DNA of 64,000 nt, from assembly GCA_944380515.1 (NCBI GenBank), contig CALWHT010000041.1, positions 1 through 64,000 of the forward strand. The letters are read 5' to 3'. The notes below the pieces were generated by a model, which did not search any database, was not told the DNA's origin, and saw only the letters and a program-made list of their open reading frames with translations. Source of the stretch: an uncultured Roseburia sp. GTDB taxonomy: Bacteria; Bacillota; Clostridia; Lachnospirales; Lachnospiraceae. Shown here piece after piece: positions 25,997 to 34,805 of the stretch (positions are counted from its first letter, which is position 1; each line of letters starts with the position of its first letter). Both the position numbers and the translations under genes were made by a program.

Positions 25997-26736
25997 TATA
26001 CTTCCTCATCTATCTTGCTTGATGCCAGAGAAGAAACTGTCTTAGAATATGTACCATTACTTGTATAGGCAGCACTTGCTCTATTTGCGGCATTGGATAT
26101 GCTTGTCGCCTTCTGTGATATTTTGCCTGCAAAGGAATTGTAGCCCGTAAAAACAGTTTTCAATGAACTGATATCTGCTTTCTTTAAAGCATCTTCGTCT
26201 AACTCCAGCTTATTTCCTTTCCCTATGGTAATTCCGATTTTTGCAAGCATATTGCTGTTTTTATCCGTCATACCCGTCATCCATGCCGCATTACGCAGAA
26301 CATCTTTTGTATTAGATTCTCCTGCATCTTCAACCACACTGTTATAATCCTCAATAAATGATTTAACCGCTTTTGTGATTGCGTCCCAATCATAATCTTC
26401 TACTTCGGTTTCTTCTCCCGTCGTTTCGTCTTTTTTCTTAATCTTTTTCTTTTCCCAAAGCGAAGTATCGTTCAGGGCATCTGCCGATTTTTTTAAAGAA
26501 TCTGCACCGGACTTCATCAGTGTCAGCTTTTGTGAAGAATCTCCTGTGCCAGATAATTTTTCAGCATCTTGCTGTGCATAGTATGCTTTCAGCAGTTTTC
26601 CATAGCTTCCATTTTTAATAGATGCATAATCGGAAAGCAGATTGCCGGAAGAATTGGCAGTTCCACCCAAAAGAGCAGAAAAATCATAACCCGTATCATA
26701 ATAATTTGTATAATCATTAAAACTAACCTTTGACAT
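25996..26736 (-). CDS. FliD/flagellar-hook-associated-like protein
   Basis: The 246-residue product contains LLSDYASIKNGSYGKLLKAY followed by a helical segment, SLWEKK and a C-terminal half like the D0/D1 portion of FliD (SFIEDYNSVVEDAG, LGI-like IGITIGKGNKLELDEDALKK, then a closing coiled coil). Compared with a true hook cap (400-600 aa) it is short. It starts 12 nt after the FlxA-like gene, with GGAGG. It may be a secreted partner of the flagellar export apparatus rather than the cap itself; function not established. Confidence 0.65.
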   Translation of the reverse strand: MSKVSFNDYTNYYDTGYDFSALLGGTANSSGNLLSDYASIKNGSYGKLLKAYYAQQDAEKLSGTGDSSQKLTLMKSGADSLKKSADALNDTSLWEKKKIKKKDETTGEETEVEDYDWDAITKAVKSFIEDYNSVVEDAGESNTKDVLRNAAWMTGMTDKNSNMLAKIGITIGKGNKLELDEDALKKADISSLKTVFTGYNSFAGKISQKATSISNAANRASAAYTSNGTYSKTVSSLASSKIDEEV

Positions 26737-26748
26737 ATGATTTACCTC

Positions 26749-27477
26749 CTACAAACGAATATCGATTGATGTATGTACTGTATTCACGCTTTCTGCTTCT
26801 TTTCCGTTGATATTCATATCGCCGTTTTCTGCATCCTTATCTGATTTGTTATTCTTGCTTGCAGTAGTTTCTGCCTTACTGTCTGCCTTTGCAGCCTCCT
26901 CCATAACCTTCCCTGCATCTGCAAGTGTTGACACCTGTGCTGCTGTGGCAGCCTGCGCCTTTGCCTGCAAATCAGCCAGTTCTTCCTCTTTCTTCTCTGT
27001 ACTTGCTCCTCTGCCCTTATCCATCTTTATCTCAGACTCCAGCACACCTGTTCTGCCCTCCATCTGTGCAGCCATACTGCCCTGCGCCTTCGCCTGCTTC
27101 ATGGAAGAATCTGCGGAAATCATCGCTGTCATAGTCGCCTGCGACAGCCCGCTTTCCTTGTTTCCTGTCTTTGCCGCCGTTCTGCTTCCTCCAAGCATAT
27201 CATCCATCGACATGCCTTCCTGCTGCTGTTCTTTTCTCTGCTCTATCTGATGCTGCCTAAGCTGCTGGTTCAAATTTGCAATCTCCTGCTGTATTTCCTG
27301 CCTTTTTTTCATTTTTTCTTCCAGTGTCATATCTTCATTAGAAGAAATCTCCTGCAGGGCTTTCTGCGCATTTGCAATCTGTTTCTGAATATTCCTGCTG
27401 TAAGAATCCGTTGCCTGCCCGATTCTACACATTGATTGTGAATTTTTATCCACTCCGTTCATGCCACTAATGATCAT
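26749..27477 (-). CDS. FlxA-like family protein
   Basis: The 242-residue protein begins MIISGMNGVDKNSQSMCRIG and has a 60-residue Gln/Lys/Glu-rich coiled coil (QKQIANAQKALQEI to NLNQQLRQHQIEQRK), the layout of FlxA, a flagellar-regulon protein of unclear role. The C-terminal half is Ala/Lys-rich and ends TSIDIRL. GGAGG lies before the ATG at 27477; a longer in-frame stretch to 27579 covers the promoter. It heads the cluster that runs to 23982 and sits downstream of LytTR-type repeats. Confidence 0.7.
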   Translation of the reverse strand: MIISGMNGVDKNSQSMCRIGQATDSYSRNIQKQIANAQKALQEISSNEDMTLEEKMKKRQEIQQEIANLNQQLRQHQIEQRKEQQQEGMSMDDMLGGSRTAAKTGNKESGLSQATMTAMISADSSMKQAKAQGSMAAQMEGRTGVLESEIKMDKGRGASTEKKEEELADLQAKAQAATAAQVSTLADAGKVMEEAAKADSKAETTASKNNKSDKDAENGDMNINGKEAESVNTVHTSIDIRL

Positions 27478-27590
27478 TTTACATTCCTCCTTGAGCTTGT
27501 TGCCGAAATCCGTTTCCCGAAAAATCAACATGATACAATATATTTTATATCTGATTTTTCGGCAATTTGACCTTTGCAATAAATCAAGAT

Positions 27591-27619
27591 GTTGTGAACC
27601 GACCTTTTTTGGTTGTGAA
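27591..27619 (-). promoter_or_regulatory. Paired LytTR-type direct repeats upstream of the FlxA-like gene
   Basis: TTCACAAC occurs twice on the minus strand (27612-27619 and 27591-27598), exactly 21 bp apart, i.e. two helical turns. Paired repeats with 20-22 bp spacing upstream of a promoter are how LytTR response regulators such as AgrA and VirR bind. A weak promoter (GGTCAA, 17 bp, TATAAA, or TTGCCG, 17 bp, TATATT) lies just downstream. The LytTR regulator encoded at 29050-29772 is the natural candidate. Confidence 0.55.
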
Positions 27620-27629
27620 GCAAAAATAA

Positions 27630-27671
27630 AAAGGCTCGGAAATACGAAAGTTGTGTATTTTCCGTGCCTTT
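27630..27671 (-). terminator. Terminator of the LytTR two-component operon
   Basis: On the minus strand AAAGGCACGGAAAATAC pairs with GTATTTCCGAGCCTTT across a short loop and runs into a T-rich tail, 5 nt after the histidine kinase stop. Confidence 0.75.
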
Positions 27672-27676
27672 CCTTT

Positions 27677-29053
27677 TTATTCTTCTACCTGCAGCATGGC
27701 AGTCAATACGATTCTGCCCTTCTCCTGTTCAAAAGCAATATCTCCAAGATACATCTGCGCTACTCTTCGGATATTTGCAATGCCCAGCCCATGCCCAATG
27801 CCTTTTTTCGTAGAAATCGGGAGCTGTGTATCCATATCCAGCTCCACAGTCCCTTCAAAGCTGTTTTCTACCATAATCATAAAAATATTGTTTTTACGGT
27901 AGGATGAGATGCTGATATATGGACTGTCCCCATTTGCACACTCCAGGCTGTTATCCAGTGCATTGTTTAAAATCACGCTGATATCAAACGCACTGATATT
28001 TGCACCCTCCGGATAATGAAAGTCTGATACAAACCGTATGCCGCGCTCCTCCGCTTCTTTTTTCTTCTCCAACAAAATCACGTCTGTGACCGGATTGCCC
28101 GATTTTATTTCGGGGGTTCTGTCCTGCCACTCCCGCCGCAGCCTTGCCGTATACGCGACCGCTTCTCTTTTATCGCCGCAGCCGAGCAAGTGCTCTATCG
28201 TCTGTATATGGTTTCCCATGTCATGGCGCAACAGGCGTATATCCTGATACAGCTTTTCCACCTCCGCAATATGTTTTTTCATATCTGAAATCTGGCTCTG
28301 CATCAGCTTCTGTCCGGCGTTCTCCTCCTGTCTCGCTTTCAGATTTTGAAATACAAGTACCATGACCAAAATGGAAATAACAGAAATGAGATAATGCAGG
28401 AAACCGAGGCCCCCGTAAATTCCATGAATGGAAGCCAGGCTTTTCCCCGTATCCTGCTCGTATATCTCCTGATAAAACTGTAAAACAGCATACCCTGACA
28501 TCGCAGACAGAGATGGCATCAGCAGCATAAGAAGTTCCCTCTTAGTCATATTTGCCTTTTTGTATGCAAACGCTTTATTCAAAAAGTAAATTGATACTGC
28601 AATAAACAGAACACTAATGCCGACATTTAAGATTCTCATGCAGACATAGACTGCATACTGCAGCCACGGTCTTTCCGCCATGCCCTGCCGCATGATAAGC
28701 ACCGAAAATAATGCGGAATCGATTTTACCCGCCATGGCAATGGACAGCCAGCGGAGTGAAAAGAATGTGACCGCAAGAAATATTTTCTGTTCTACATTCC
28801 TGCGGTCCATGGCATACATCACAAGGAATGCTGCCAGTATGCCGATTGCATAGGCTGTAAAGTTATCAAGGCGCGGCGGGATCAGATACAGCGCAAGCAT
28901 TACCACAAAATACACGCCTCCTGCATATGCCGCTGCTCTTTTCCTCCTCAGATAAGGGCGGACAAAGCAGGAAAAACAGATTCCTGTAATCAACATAACC
29001 GTTATGATAGAAACATAGGACGTAATTGCCCAGCCAAGCTCAACCGCATTCAT
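27677..29053 (-). CDS. GHKL sensor histidine kinase of the AgrC/LytS type
   Basis: The 458-residue protein has about six N-terminal membrane helices (residues 10-225), a linker coiled coil, the H-box LLRHDMGNHIQ with the phospho-accepting His, the N-box ILNNALDNSLE and the G-box GHGLGIANI. It belongs to the HATPase_c_5 group that works with LytTR regulators, often sensing peptides or membrane state. It overlaps the regulator gene by 4 bp (ATGA), so the two are co-translated. Confidence 0.9.
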   Translation of the reverse strand: MNAVELGWAITSYVSIITVMLITGICFSCFVRPYLRRKRAAAYAGGVYFVVMLALYLIPPRLDNFTAYAIGILAAFLVMYAMDRRNVEQKIFLAVTFFSLRWLSIAMAGKIDSALFSVLIMRQGMAERPWLQYAVYVCMRILNVGISVLFIAVSIYFLNKAFAYKKANMTKRELLMLLMPSLSAMSGYAVLQFYQEIYEQDTGKSLASIHGIYGGLGFLHYLISVISILVMVLVFQNLKARQEENAGQKLMQSQISDMKKHIAEVEKLYQDIRLLRHDMGNHIQTIEHLLGCGDKREAVAYTARLRREWQDRTPEIKSGNPVTDVILLEKKKEAEERGIRFVSDFHYPEGANISAFDISVILNNALDNSLECANGDSPYISISSYRKNNIFMIMVENSFEGTVELDMDTQLPISTKKGIGHGLGIANIRRVAQMYLGDIAFEQEKGRIVLTAMLQVEE

Positions 29054-29772
29054 TGAATTTCTTTTCCTTTCCGCTGGTTATATTTCAGATATTTCCGCAC
29101 AAATTCGGGAAAATTTGCTTTTGCCATAAGTACGGTTCCCTTTGTCATGGTAATGGAAGATGCGTCATATTTCACAACATATTTAAAATGAATCAGGTAC
29201 GCCCGATGCGGACGGAAAAAATCTTCCCCCAGCGTCTTCTCCAGCTCGGAAAGCTTCCCATAGTATTCCACATCCCCATCCTGCATGTGAAGCATCACTT
29301 TCCGGTTAAAAATCTCCGCATACACAATGTCATCCAATAAAATCCTGATATGGCTGCCTCCAGAATGAATCATCATGTAACGCTGCGATTTCTCTTCTCT
29401 GCCCTTTTCCTCCAGCCGGTTTACCGCATTTGTAAGAACCTCATAAAACTTTTCATCGGTAAAAGGCTTTACCAGATAGTGAAATGCCCCCACATCAAAT
29501 GCCTGAAAAACATACTCTTCCATGGCTGTCACAAAAATGAGAATAGCTCCTTTATTGTTTTTCCGAAATTCCCGGGCGGTTTCCATTCCATCCCTCCCCT
29601 GCATCTGGATATCCAAAAACAAAATATCGGGATGACGCCCGGCAGCCAGAAAATTTTCTCCTGTCTCATAAGCGTAAATTTCCGCTTCGGGATAAGCTTT
29701 TCGCACTTTATCTCTGAGCAGTTCCCTGATTTCCCTTTCATCATCGCATATTGCTATCTGCATTTTCGTCAT
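29050..29772 (-). CDS. LytTR-family response regulator
   Basis: The 240-residue protein has a receiver domain (acidic ICDDE, phospho-acceptor Asp in ILFLDIQM, T/S in FVTAMEE, K in LVKPF) and a C-terminal LytTR DNA-binding domain (from about residue 140: DDIVYAEIFNRKVMLHM, FFRPHRAYLIH). It likely controls genes carrying paired direct repeats, including those at 27591-27619. The start at 29772 has GAGAGGA upstream; a longer frame to 29892 includes the dapB terminator. Confidence 0.9.
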   Translation of the reverse strand: MTKMQIAICDDEREIRELLRDKVRKAYPEAEIYAYETGENFLAAGRHPDILFLDIQMQGRDGMETAREFRKNNKGAILIFVTAMEEYVFQAFDVGAFHYLVKPFTDEKFYEVLTNAVNRLEEKGREEKSQRYMMIHSGGSHIRILLDDIVYAEIFNRKVMLHMQDGDVEYYGKLSELEKTLGEDFFRPHRAYLIHFKYVVKYDASSITMTKGTVLMAKANFPEFVRKYLKYNQRKGKEIQ

Positions 29773-29819
29773 CACATCCTCTCTGCTTTTATATCGGAAT
29801 GTGTCAAAATTTACTGTAG

Positions 29820-29852
29820 TAAAAAAGACAGACGGAACATACTCCATCTGCC
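29820..29852 (-). terminator. Terminator of the dapA-dapB operon
   Basis: A 10-bp stem (GGCAGATGGA with TCCGTCTGTC, including G-U pairs) and six following T residues on the minus strand, 26 nt after the dapB stop. Confidence 0.8.
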
Positions 29853-29878
29853 TTAATACTGCCATTTTCCCGCAGCGC

Positions 29879-30643
29879 TTACCGCGCCGCACGGATCACG
29901 TCGCTCATATCATAAAGTCCCGCGGGCTTTCCGGCCAGGAATTTCGCCGCCTCCACCGCGCCCTTGCCGAATACGCTCCTGGAATACGCCGTGTGGCGGA
30001 ACTCGATGACCTCGTCAAGTCCGGCGAAAATCACCTCGTGTTCCCCGACGATACTGCCCCCGCGGACCGCGGAAATGCCAATCTCGTATTTGTCTCTTTT
30101 TTTGCGCTCCCTGGTGCGGTCATATTGATACGTGTAGGCATTGCCGAGCGCCCCGTTCATCGAATCCGCAAGCGCGAGTGCCGTCCCGCTGGGCGCATCC
30201 ACCTTCTGATTGTGGTGCTTCTCCACGATTTCCATATCAAAGCCGGCCGGTGCAAGCGTTGCCGCCGCCTGCTTCAACAGCTCCATAAGCATATTGATGC
30301 CAAGCGACATATTCGCGGACTTCAGCACCGCCGTTTTTTCGGAGACCTGCTTTACCTGTGCTAACTGCGCTTCCGAAAGTCCCGTCGTACACAGTACCAC
30401 CGGTATCTGCTTGTCCGCGCTGTACACAAGCAGATCATCCACCGCCTTCGCATTGGAAAAATCTATGATAACATCCGCCTTGACGTCGCATACCGAAATA
30501 TTCGGAAACACCGGATAGTCATTTGGGATTCCGTCATACACATCAACGCCCGCCGCAATCTCAATTCCGTCATCCTCCCTGCAAATCTCCGTGATGACCC
30601 TTCCCATTTTCCCGTTGCACCCGTGCATAATCGCTTTTATCAT
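29879..30643 (-). CDS. dapB: 4-hydroxy-tetrahydrodipicolinate reductase
   Basis: The 254-residue protein starts MIKAIMHGCNGKMGR (nucleotide-binding loop) and has EIVEKHHNQKVDAPSGTA, the DapB signature that holds the catalytic His and Lys. It reduces the DapA product with NAD(P)H in lysine/diaminopimelate synthesis. It lies 61 nt downstream of dapA and shares its riboswitch-controlled transcript. Confidence 0.95.
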   Translation of the reverse strand: MIKAIMHGCNGKMGRVITEICREDDGIEIAAGVDVYDGIPNDYPVFPNISVCDVKADVIIDFSNAKAVDDLLVYSADKQIPVVLCTTGLSEAQLAQVKQVSEKTAVLKSANMSLGINMLMELLKQAAATLAPAGFDMEIVEKHHNQKVDAPSGTALALADSMNGALGNAYTYQYDRTRERKKRDKYEIGISAVRGGSIVGEHEVIFAGLDEVIEFRHTAYSRSVFGKGAVEAAKFLAGKPAGLYDMSDVIRAAR

Positions 30644-30704
30644 ATCGTTCTTCCCTTTCTTTCTGCGGAGGGACGTTTCTTACTCCCTCCGCGTTTTTCT
30701 GCTG

Positions 30705-31598
30705 TCACTCTGCCAGTTTCAATCCGTACTCTTTCATTGCCTCAGCAAGCTTCGCGGCATTTGCCTCCGTCATTTCCGTCAGCGGGGAACGGAGCGTTCC
30801 CACATCCATGCCCATCAGATTGAGCGCCTTTTTCACCGGAATCGGATTCACCTCCGAAAACAGTGCCTGAATCAGAGGCTGCGCCTTTAACTGCATCTCG
30901 GCAGCCTTTTTCACGTCGCCGTTTAAAAATGCCATACACATATCATGCACATCCTTCGGCGCAATATTCGACCACACGGAAATCACGCCGATGCCCCCGA
31001 TGGCCATAAGCGGAACCACGATCCCGTCCTCGCCCGAATACAAATCCAGCTTTCCGTCCGTCAGATACATGGTTCTGGCCGCCTGCGCAACGTTGCCCGT
31101 CGCTTCCTTGATACCGACAATGTTTTCCACATCGCGAAACAGCGTCGCCGCCGTCTCCGGCAGGATATTACAGCCGGTACGTCCCGGCACGTTATACATG
31201 ATGATCGGCAGCTTTACCGACTCCGCAATCTCCGTATAATAACGAATCAGCCCGCCCTGCGTCGCCTTATTATAATAAGGTGTTACGGCAAGAAGTCCGT
31301 CAACTCCGGCAGCCTCTGCCTCCTGTGAGAGGTGTACCGCCTCCCTGGTGCAGTTGGAACCGGTTCCCGCCACCACGGGCACCCGGTGCTTCACAAAGTC
31401 TACCGCCGCCTTAATCACCGCGGAGTGTTCTTCGGTCGTAAGCGTAGAGCTCTCACCGGTTGTCCCCACGATAACGATACAATCCGTTCCCTGGTCAATC
31501 TGAAACTCAATCAGCTCCTCTAATTTGTCATAATTTACTTCCCCGTTGCTTTTCATCGGTGTCACAATCGCTACACCGGCTCCTTTAAAAATAGACAT
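30705..31598 (-). CDS. dapA: 4-hydroxy-tetrahydrodipicolinate synthase
   Basis: The 297-residue TIM-barrel aldolase has GTTGESSTLT, YNVPGRTG (catalytic Tyr) and VGIKEATGN (Schiff-base Lys). It condenses pyruvate with aspartate semialdehyde. The start at 31598 follows TAGGAGG. Aspartate semialdehyde is also consumed by the carboxyspermidine dehydrogenase at 14535, so the two pathways compete for one precursor. Confidence 0.95.
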   Translation of the reverse strand: MSIFKGAGVAIVTPMKSNGEVNYDKLEELIEFQIDQGTDCIVIVGTTGESSTLTTEEHSAVIKAAVDFVKHRVPVVAGTGSNCTREAVHLSQEAEAAGVDGLLAVTPYYNKATQGGLIRYYTEIAESVKLPIIMYNVPGRTGCNILPETAATLFRDVENIVGIKEATGNVAQAARTMYLTDGKLDLYSGEDGIVVPLMAIGGIGVISVWSNIAPKDVHDMCMAFLNGDVKKAAEMQLKAQPLIQALFSEVNPIPVKKALNLMGMDVGTLRSPLTEMTEANAAKLAEAMKEYGLKLAE

Positions 31599-31674
31599 AG
31601 CCATTCCTCCTAAAATTATCATACGCTGCCGGGTTCCGTTTGTGCACCACGAGATAGTTTTCCTGTAAAATAAA

Positions 31675-31706
31675 GAAGAACCGGCTCAAGACGAGCCGGT
31701 TCGAAA
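31675..31706 (-). terminator. Expression-platform terminator of the lysine riboswitch
   Basis: GAACCGGCTC/GAGCCGGTTC stem with a 5-nt loop and a T-rich 3' side on the minus strand, between the aptamer and dapA. Confidence 0.8.
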
Positions 31707-31742
31707 ATTCTAACCACAAATATCCGTATTGTATGTAGAATC

Positions 31743-31926
31743 CGATAGCGCCCCATCTTCTCCGCCGTAAACGAAACCCAAGATGACAGTCGTAAGATTC
31801 TTCACCTTACGCCCAAAGGCATAACCGCAGGAATTATACCCTTTCGGCGCGCTTTCCTTTGATTTCCCTTCTTTTGTGCCTGCCACATCCGGGAAACTAC
31901 TCTTAAAGTACGCAACCTCTATCAAG
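31743..31926 (-). promoter_or_regulatory. Lysine riboswitch (L-box) aptamer
   Basis: The minus strand reads GATAGAGGTTGCG then CTTTAAGAGTAG at the 5' side, GAAAGCGCGCCGAAAG in the middle and GACTGTCATC...GGGGCGCTATC at the 3' side. This is the order of conserved blocks in L-boxes such as B. subtilis lysC. The aptamer is followed by a terminator and then dapA, so excess lysine should shut off dapAB by premature termination. An 89-codon frame across this region is a by-product of the RNA. Confidence 0.88.
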
Positions 31927-31950
31927 CAATATGTACTTATATTTTTAAAA

Positions 31951-31979
31951 ATCATAGCACTATCTATTTCTACTGTCAA
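31951..31979 (-). promoter_or_regulatory. Promoter of the dapA-dapB operon
   Basis: TTGACA (31974-31979) and TATGAT (31951-31956) with a 17-bp spacer on the minus strand, overlapping the last codon of the upstream OB-fold gene. Confidence 0.85.
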
Positions 31980-32611
31980 TCCATATCCTCTAAAAAATCA
32001 ATTTTGCTGACCGAAACCTCGTAGGCGATTCTTTTTTCCGTCTCTGTCTCCGACAGCTTTTTGACGTATTCACGGCTCTGGATCCGTCCCCAAATCTGCA
32101 CATGCCCTCCCACATCAAAACCGGACGCAAACCTGGCGTTTCTTCCCCAGCAGATACATGGGATGTAATCGGATTTGCCGTAGGAGCGGTTCACCGCGAT
32201 TAAAAGGTCAGCGATTTCACGTCCCAGCGGGGTTTTCCGGTAAATCGGCTCTTTGCAGACATAGCCGTCCAGAAAAATCTGGTTACTCTTTATCTCCTGG
32301 TCGATTTCGTCCAGAAACTCCAGTTCCCGCACAAACACGGAGAGTACCAGCCGGTTCTTTTTTTCCTCGTGCCTGTTGAAGGAGCGGAACTGTCCCGTCA
32401 CGTAAATGCTCTGGCCAATCAGATTCGCGCTCACATCAATCAACCGTTCCGATATCATAAGCGGTATGTAGTCCATATAATTGCTCAGGCGGTTGACCGC
32501 CACATCCACAATATAGAAGCCCTCTCCATATACCTCGTGGCTGAATCTGAATTCAGAAACAATTTCTCCTACGATAGACACCTGGTTGTTTTCAAAAATT
32601 TTATCTGCCAT
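31976..32611 (-). CDS. Single-stranded DNA-binding protein with two OB-fold halves
   Basis: The 211-residue protein has two related OB-fold segments (about 8-98 and 108-205). The second contains DLLIAVNRSYGKSDYIPCIC WGRNA, close to the SSB/PriB strand pattern. It lacks the acidic C-terminal tip (DDDIPF) of the main SSB; it ends FLEDMD. It is therefore a divergent SSB paralogue, probably for a special replication or repair role. GGAAGGGAG precedes the ATG. Confidence 0.75.
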   Translation of the reverse strand: MADKIFENNQVSIVGEIVSEFRFSHEVYGEGFYIVDVAVNRLSNYMDYIPLMISERLIDVSANLIGQSIYVTGQFRSFNRHEEKKNRLVLSVFVRELEFLDEIDQEIKSNQIFLDGYVCKEPIYRKTPLGREIADLLIAVNRSYGKSDYIPCICWGRNARFASGFDVGGHVQIWGRIQSREYVKKLSETETEKRIAYEVSVSKIDFLEDMD

Positions 32612-32797
32612 GAATTTTCTCCCTTCCTTACGACCGCATGCATCTTTCTGCTGTTTTTTTCTTAATTTCAGTTTATTTGATGCGGCCTGCCTGACATACT
32701 ATTTTTACCATGCCGCCCTCTCAAAATTTCGTGCAACCTGTCGATAAGAAAAATAATGTATTGCGAGAAATTGTCGGATTTTCTGGCCGCAAAACGC

Positions 32798-32825
32798 TTG
32801 TGTTTTCAAAAAAATATGCTAGAAT
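32798..32825 (+). promoter_or_regulatory. Promoter of typA
   Basis: TTGTGT (32798-32803) and TAGAAT (32820-32825) with a 16-bp spacer and a TATGC extended -10. The remainder of the 32612-32903 gap shows only divergent regulatory sequence. Confidence 0.6.
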
Positions 32826-32903
32826 ATATAAGTTAGTTTTTTCATTATAACCTGTTTCCGGCATAAGTCCGGGATATTCACAGAGGAAAGAGAGATTTAA
32901 AAT

Positions 32904-34742
32904 ATGAAAATGAAACGTGAAGATGTCCGTAACATTGCCATCATCGCCCACGTTGACCACGGCAAAACAACGCTGGTTGACGAGCTTTTAAAGCAGAGCG
33001 GCGTATTCCGCGAAAATCAGGCGGTGCAGGAGCGCGTCATGGACTCTAATGATATTGAAAGGGAGCGCGGTATTACCATCCTCTCCAAAAATACAGCCAT
33101 TACCTACAAGGGAGTGAAAATCAATGTCATCGACACGCCCGGCCACGCGGATTTCGGCGGAGAGGTAGAGCGTGTATTAAAAATGGTCAACGGCGTCATC
33201 CTCGTGGTAGATGCCTTTGAGGGTGTTATGCCGCAGACGAAATTCGTACTGATGAAGGCGCTGGAGCTCTCACTGCCGGTTATCGTTTGCTTAAATAAGG
33301 TTGACCGTCCCGAGGCACGTCCGAACGAGGTCGTGGACGAGGTATTGGAGCTGTTCATGGATTTGGATGCCTCCGACGAGCAGTTAGACTGCCCGTTCCT
33401 CTTTGCCTCCGCCAGAAACGGCTATGCGGTCCGTGAAATCGGCGACCTGATTAATAATAAGAAGGATATGACTCCGCTGTTTGAGACGATTATCGACTAT
33501 ATTCCCGCCCCCGAAGGCGACCCGGATGCCAGCACGCAGGTTTTAATCAGCACCATTGATTATAACGAATACGTCGGACGAATCGGAATCGGCAAGGTGG
33601 ATAACGGCTGCCTTAAGGTCAACCAGGAGGCGGTTGTCGTCAACCATCATGAGCCGGACAAGCAGAAAAAGGTCCGGATCAGTAAATTATATGAATTTGA
33701 CGGATTGAATAAGGTCGATGTAACCGAGGCAAAAATCGGATCCATCGTGGCGATTTCCGGAATTGCGGACATCCACATCGGCGACACCATCTGCGCGCCG
33801 GAAAATCCCTGTGCGATTCCCTTCCAGAAGATTTCCGAGCCGACGCTTTCCATGAATTTTATGGTAAATGACAGCCCGCTCGCCGGACAGGAGGGCAAGT
33901 TTATTACCTCCCGCCATTTAAGGGACCGTCTGTTCCGCGAATTGAACACCGATGTTTCCCTGCGTGTAGAGGAAACTGATAGCCCGGACTGCTACAAGGT
34001 TTCCGGACGCGGAGAGCTTCACTTATCCGTCCTCGTGGAAAATATGCGGCGCGAGGGCTATGAATTTGCGGTCAGCAAAGCAGAGGTACTCTACCACACC
34101 GATGAGAACGGCAAAAAGCTGGAGCCTATGGAAATGGCTTATGTAGACGTACCGGATGAATTTACCGGCTCAGTCATTGAAAAATTAAGCCAGCGCAAGG
34201 GCGAGCTCTTAAACATGAAGCCGATTACCGGCGGCTATACGCGCCTGGAGTTTAATATTCCTTCCCGCGGACTCATCGGCTACCGCGGTGAATTTATGAC
34301 GGACACAAAGGGCAACGGCATTATCAATACGATTTTCAACGGCTACGCGCCCTACCGCGGCGAAATTGCCTACCGTAAGCTTGGCTCCCTGATTGCCTTT
34401 GAATCAGGCGAATCCGTTACCTACGGCCTGTTTTCCGCACAGGACCGCGGCACGCTGTTCATCGGCCCGGGACAAAAGGTATATGCCGGCATGGTCATCG
34501 GCTCCTGCTCCCGCGCCGAGGATATTGAGCTGAACGTATGCAAGAAAAAGCATCTGACCAACACCCGTTCCTCCTCCGCCGACGAAGCGCTGACGCTGGT
34601 TCCGCCCAAAATTTTAAGTCTGGAACAGGCGCTTGATTTTATCGACGTGGACGAGCTTTTGGAGGTTACCCCTCAGAGCCTTCGCATCCGCAAGCGTATT
34701 TTGGATCCGACGCTGCGCAAACGGGCGGCAATGAAAAAATAG
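32904..34742 (+). CDS. typA: Translational GTPase TypA/BipA
   Basis: The 612-residue protein has G1 [11 protein letters not shown]2 RGITI, G3 [11 protein letters not shown] and G4 NKVDRP, then EF-G-like domains II, III and V and the BipA C-terminal domain. It binds the ribosome and helps 50S assembly and stress adaptation, notably at low temperature. It is monocistronic with a promoter and a strong terminator. Confidence 0.96.
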   Translation: MKMKREDVRNIAIIAHVDHGKTTLVDELLKQSGVFRENQAVQERVMDSNDIERERGITILSKNTAITYKGVKINVIDTPGHADFGGEVERVLKMVNGVILVVDAFEGVMPQTKFVLMKALELSLPVIVCLNKVDRPEARPNEVVDEVLELFMDLDASDEQLDCPFLFASARNGYAVREIGDLINNKKDMTPLFETIIDYIPAPEGDPDASTQVLISTIDYNEYVGRIGIGKVDNGCLKVNQEAVVVNHHEPDKQKKVRISKLYEFDGLNKVDVTEAKIGSIVAISGIADIHIGDTICAPENPCAIPFQKISEPTLSMNFMVNDSPLAGQEGKFITSRHLRDRLFRELNTDVSLRVEETDSPDCYKVSGRGELHLSVLVENMRREGYEFAVSKAEVLYHTDENGKKLEPMEMAYVDVPDEFTGSVIEKLSQRKGELLNMKPITGGYTRLEFNIPSRGLIGYRGEFMTDTKGNGIINTIFNGYAPYRGEIAYRKLGSLIAFESGESVTYGLFSAQDRGTLFIGPGQKVYAGMVIGSCSRAEDIELNVCKKKHLTNTRSSSADEALTLVPPKILSLEQALDFIDVDELLEVTPQSLRIRKRILDPTLRKRAAMKK

Positions 34743-34745
34743 CAA

Positions 34746-34792
34746 AAAACACCGGGTACAGAGCAAAAATCACTCTGTACCCGGTGTTTTTT
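34746..34792. terminator. Strong bidirectional terminator between typA and the chemoreceptor gene
   Basis: An 18-bp stem AAAACACCGGGTACAGAG / CTCTGTACCCGGTGTTTT with a 9-nt loop and T tracts on both strands. Confidence 0.92.
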
Positions 34793-34805
34793 CAACGCTG
34801 TGCGG

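Noticed and set aside
31710-31979. 89-codon minus-strand frame as a small Cys-ended protein
   Set aside because: It lies over the lysine riboswitch aptamer and its promoter; the conserved RNA blocks explain the sequence.
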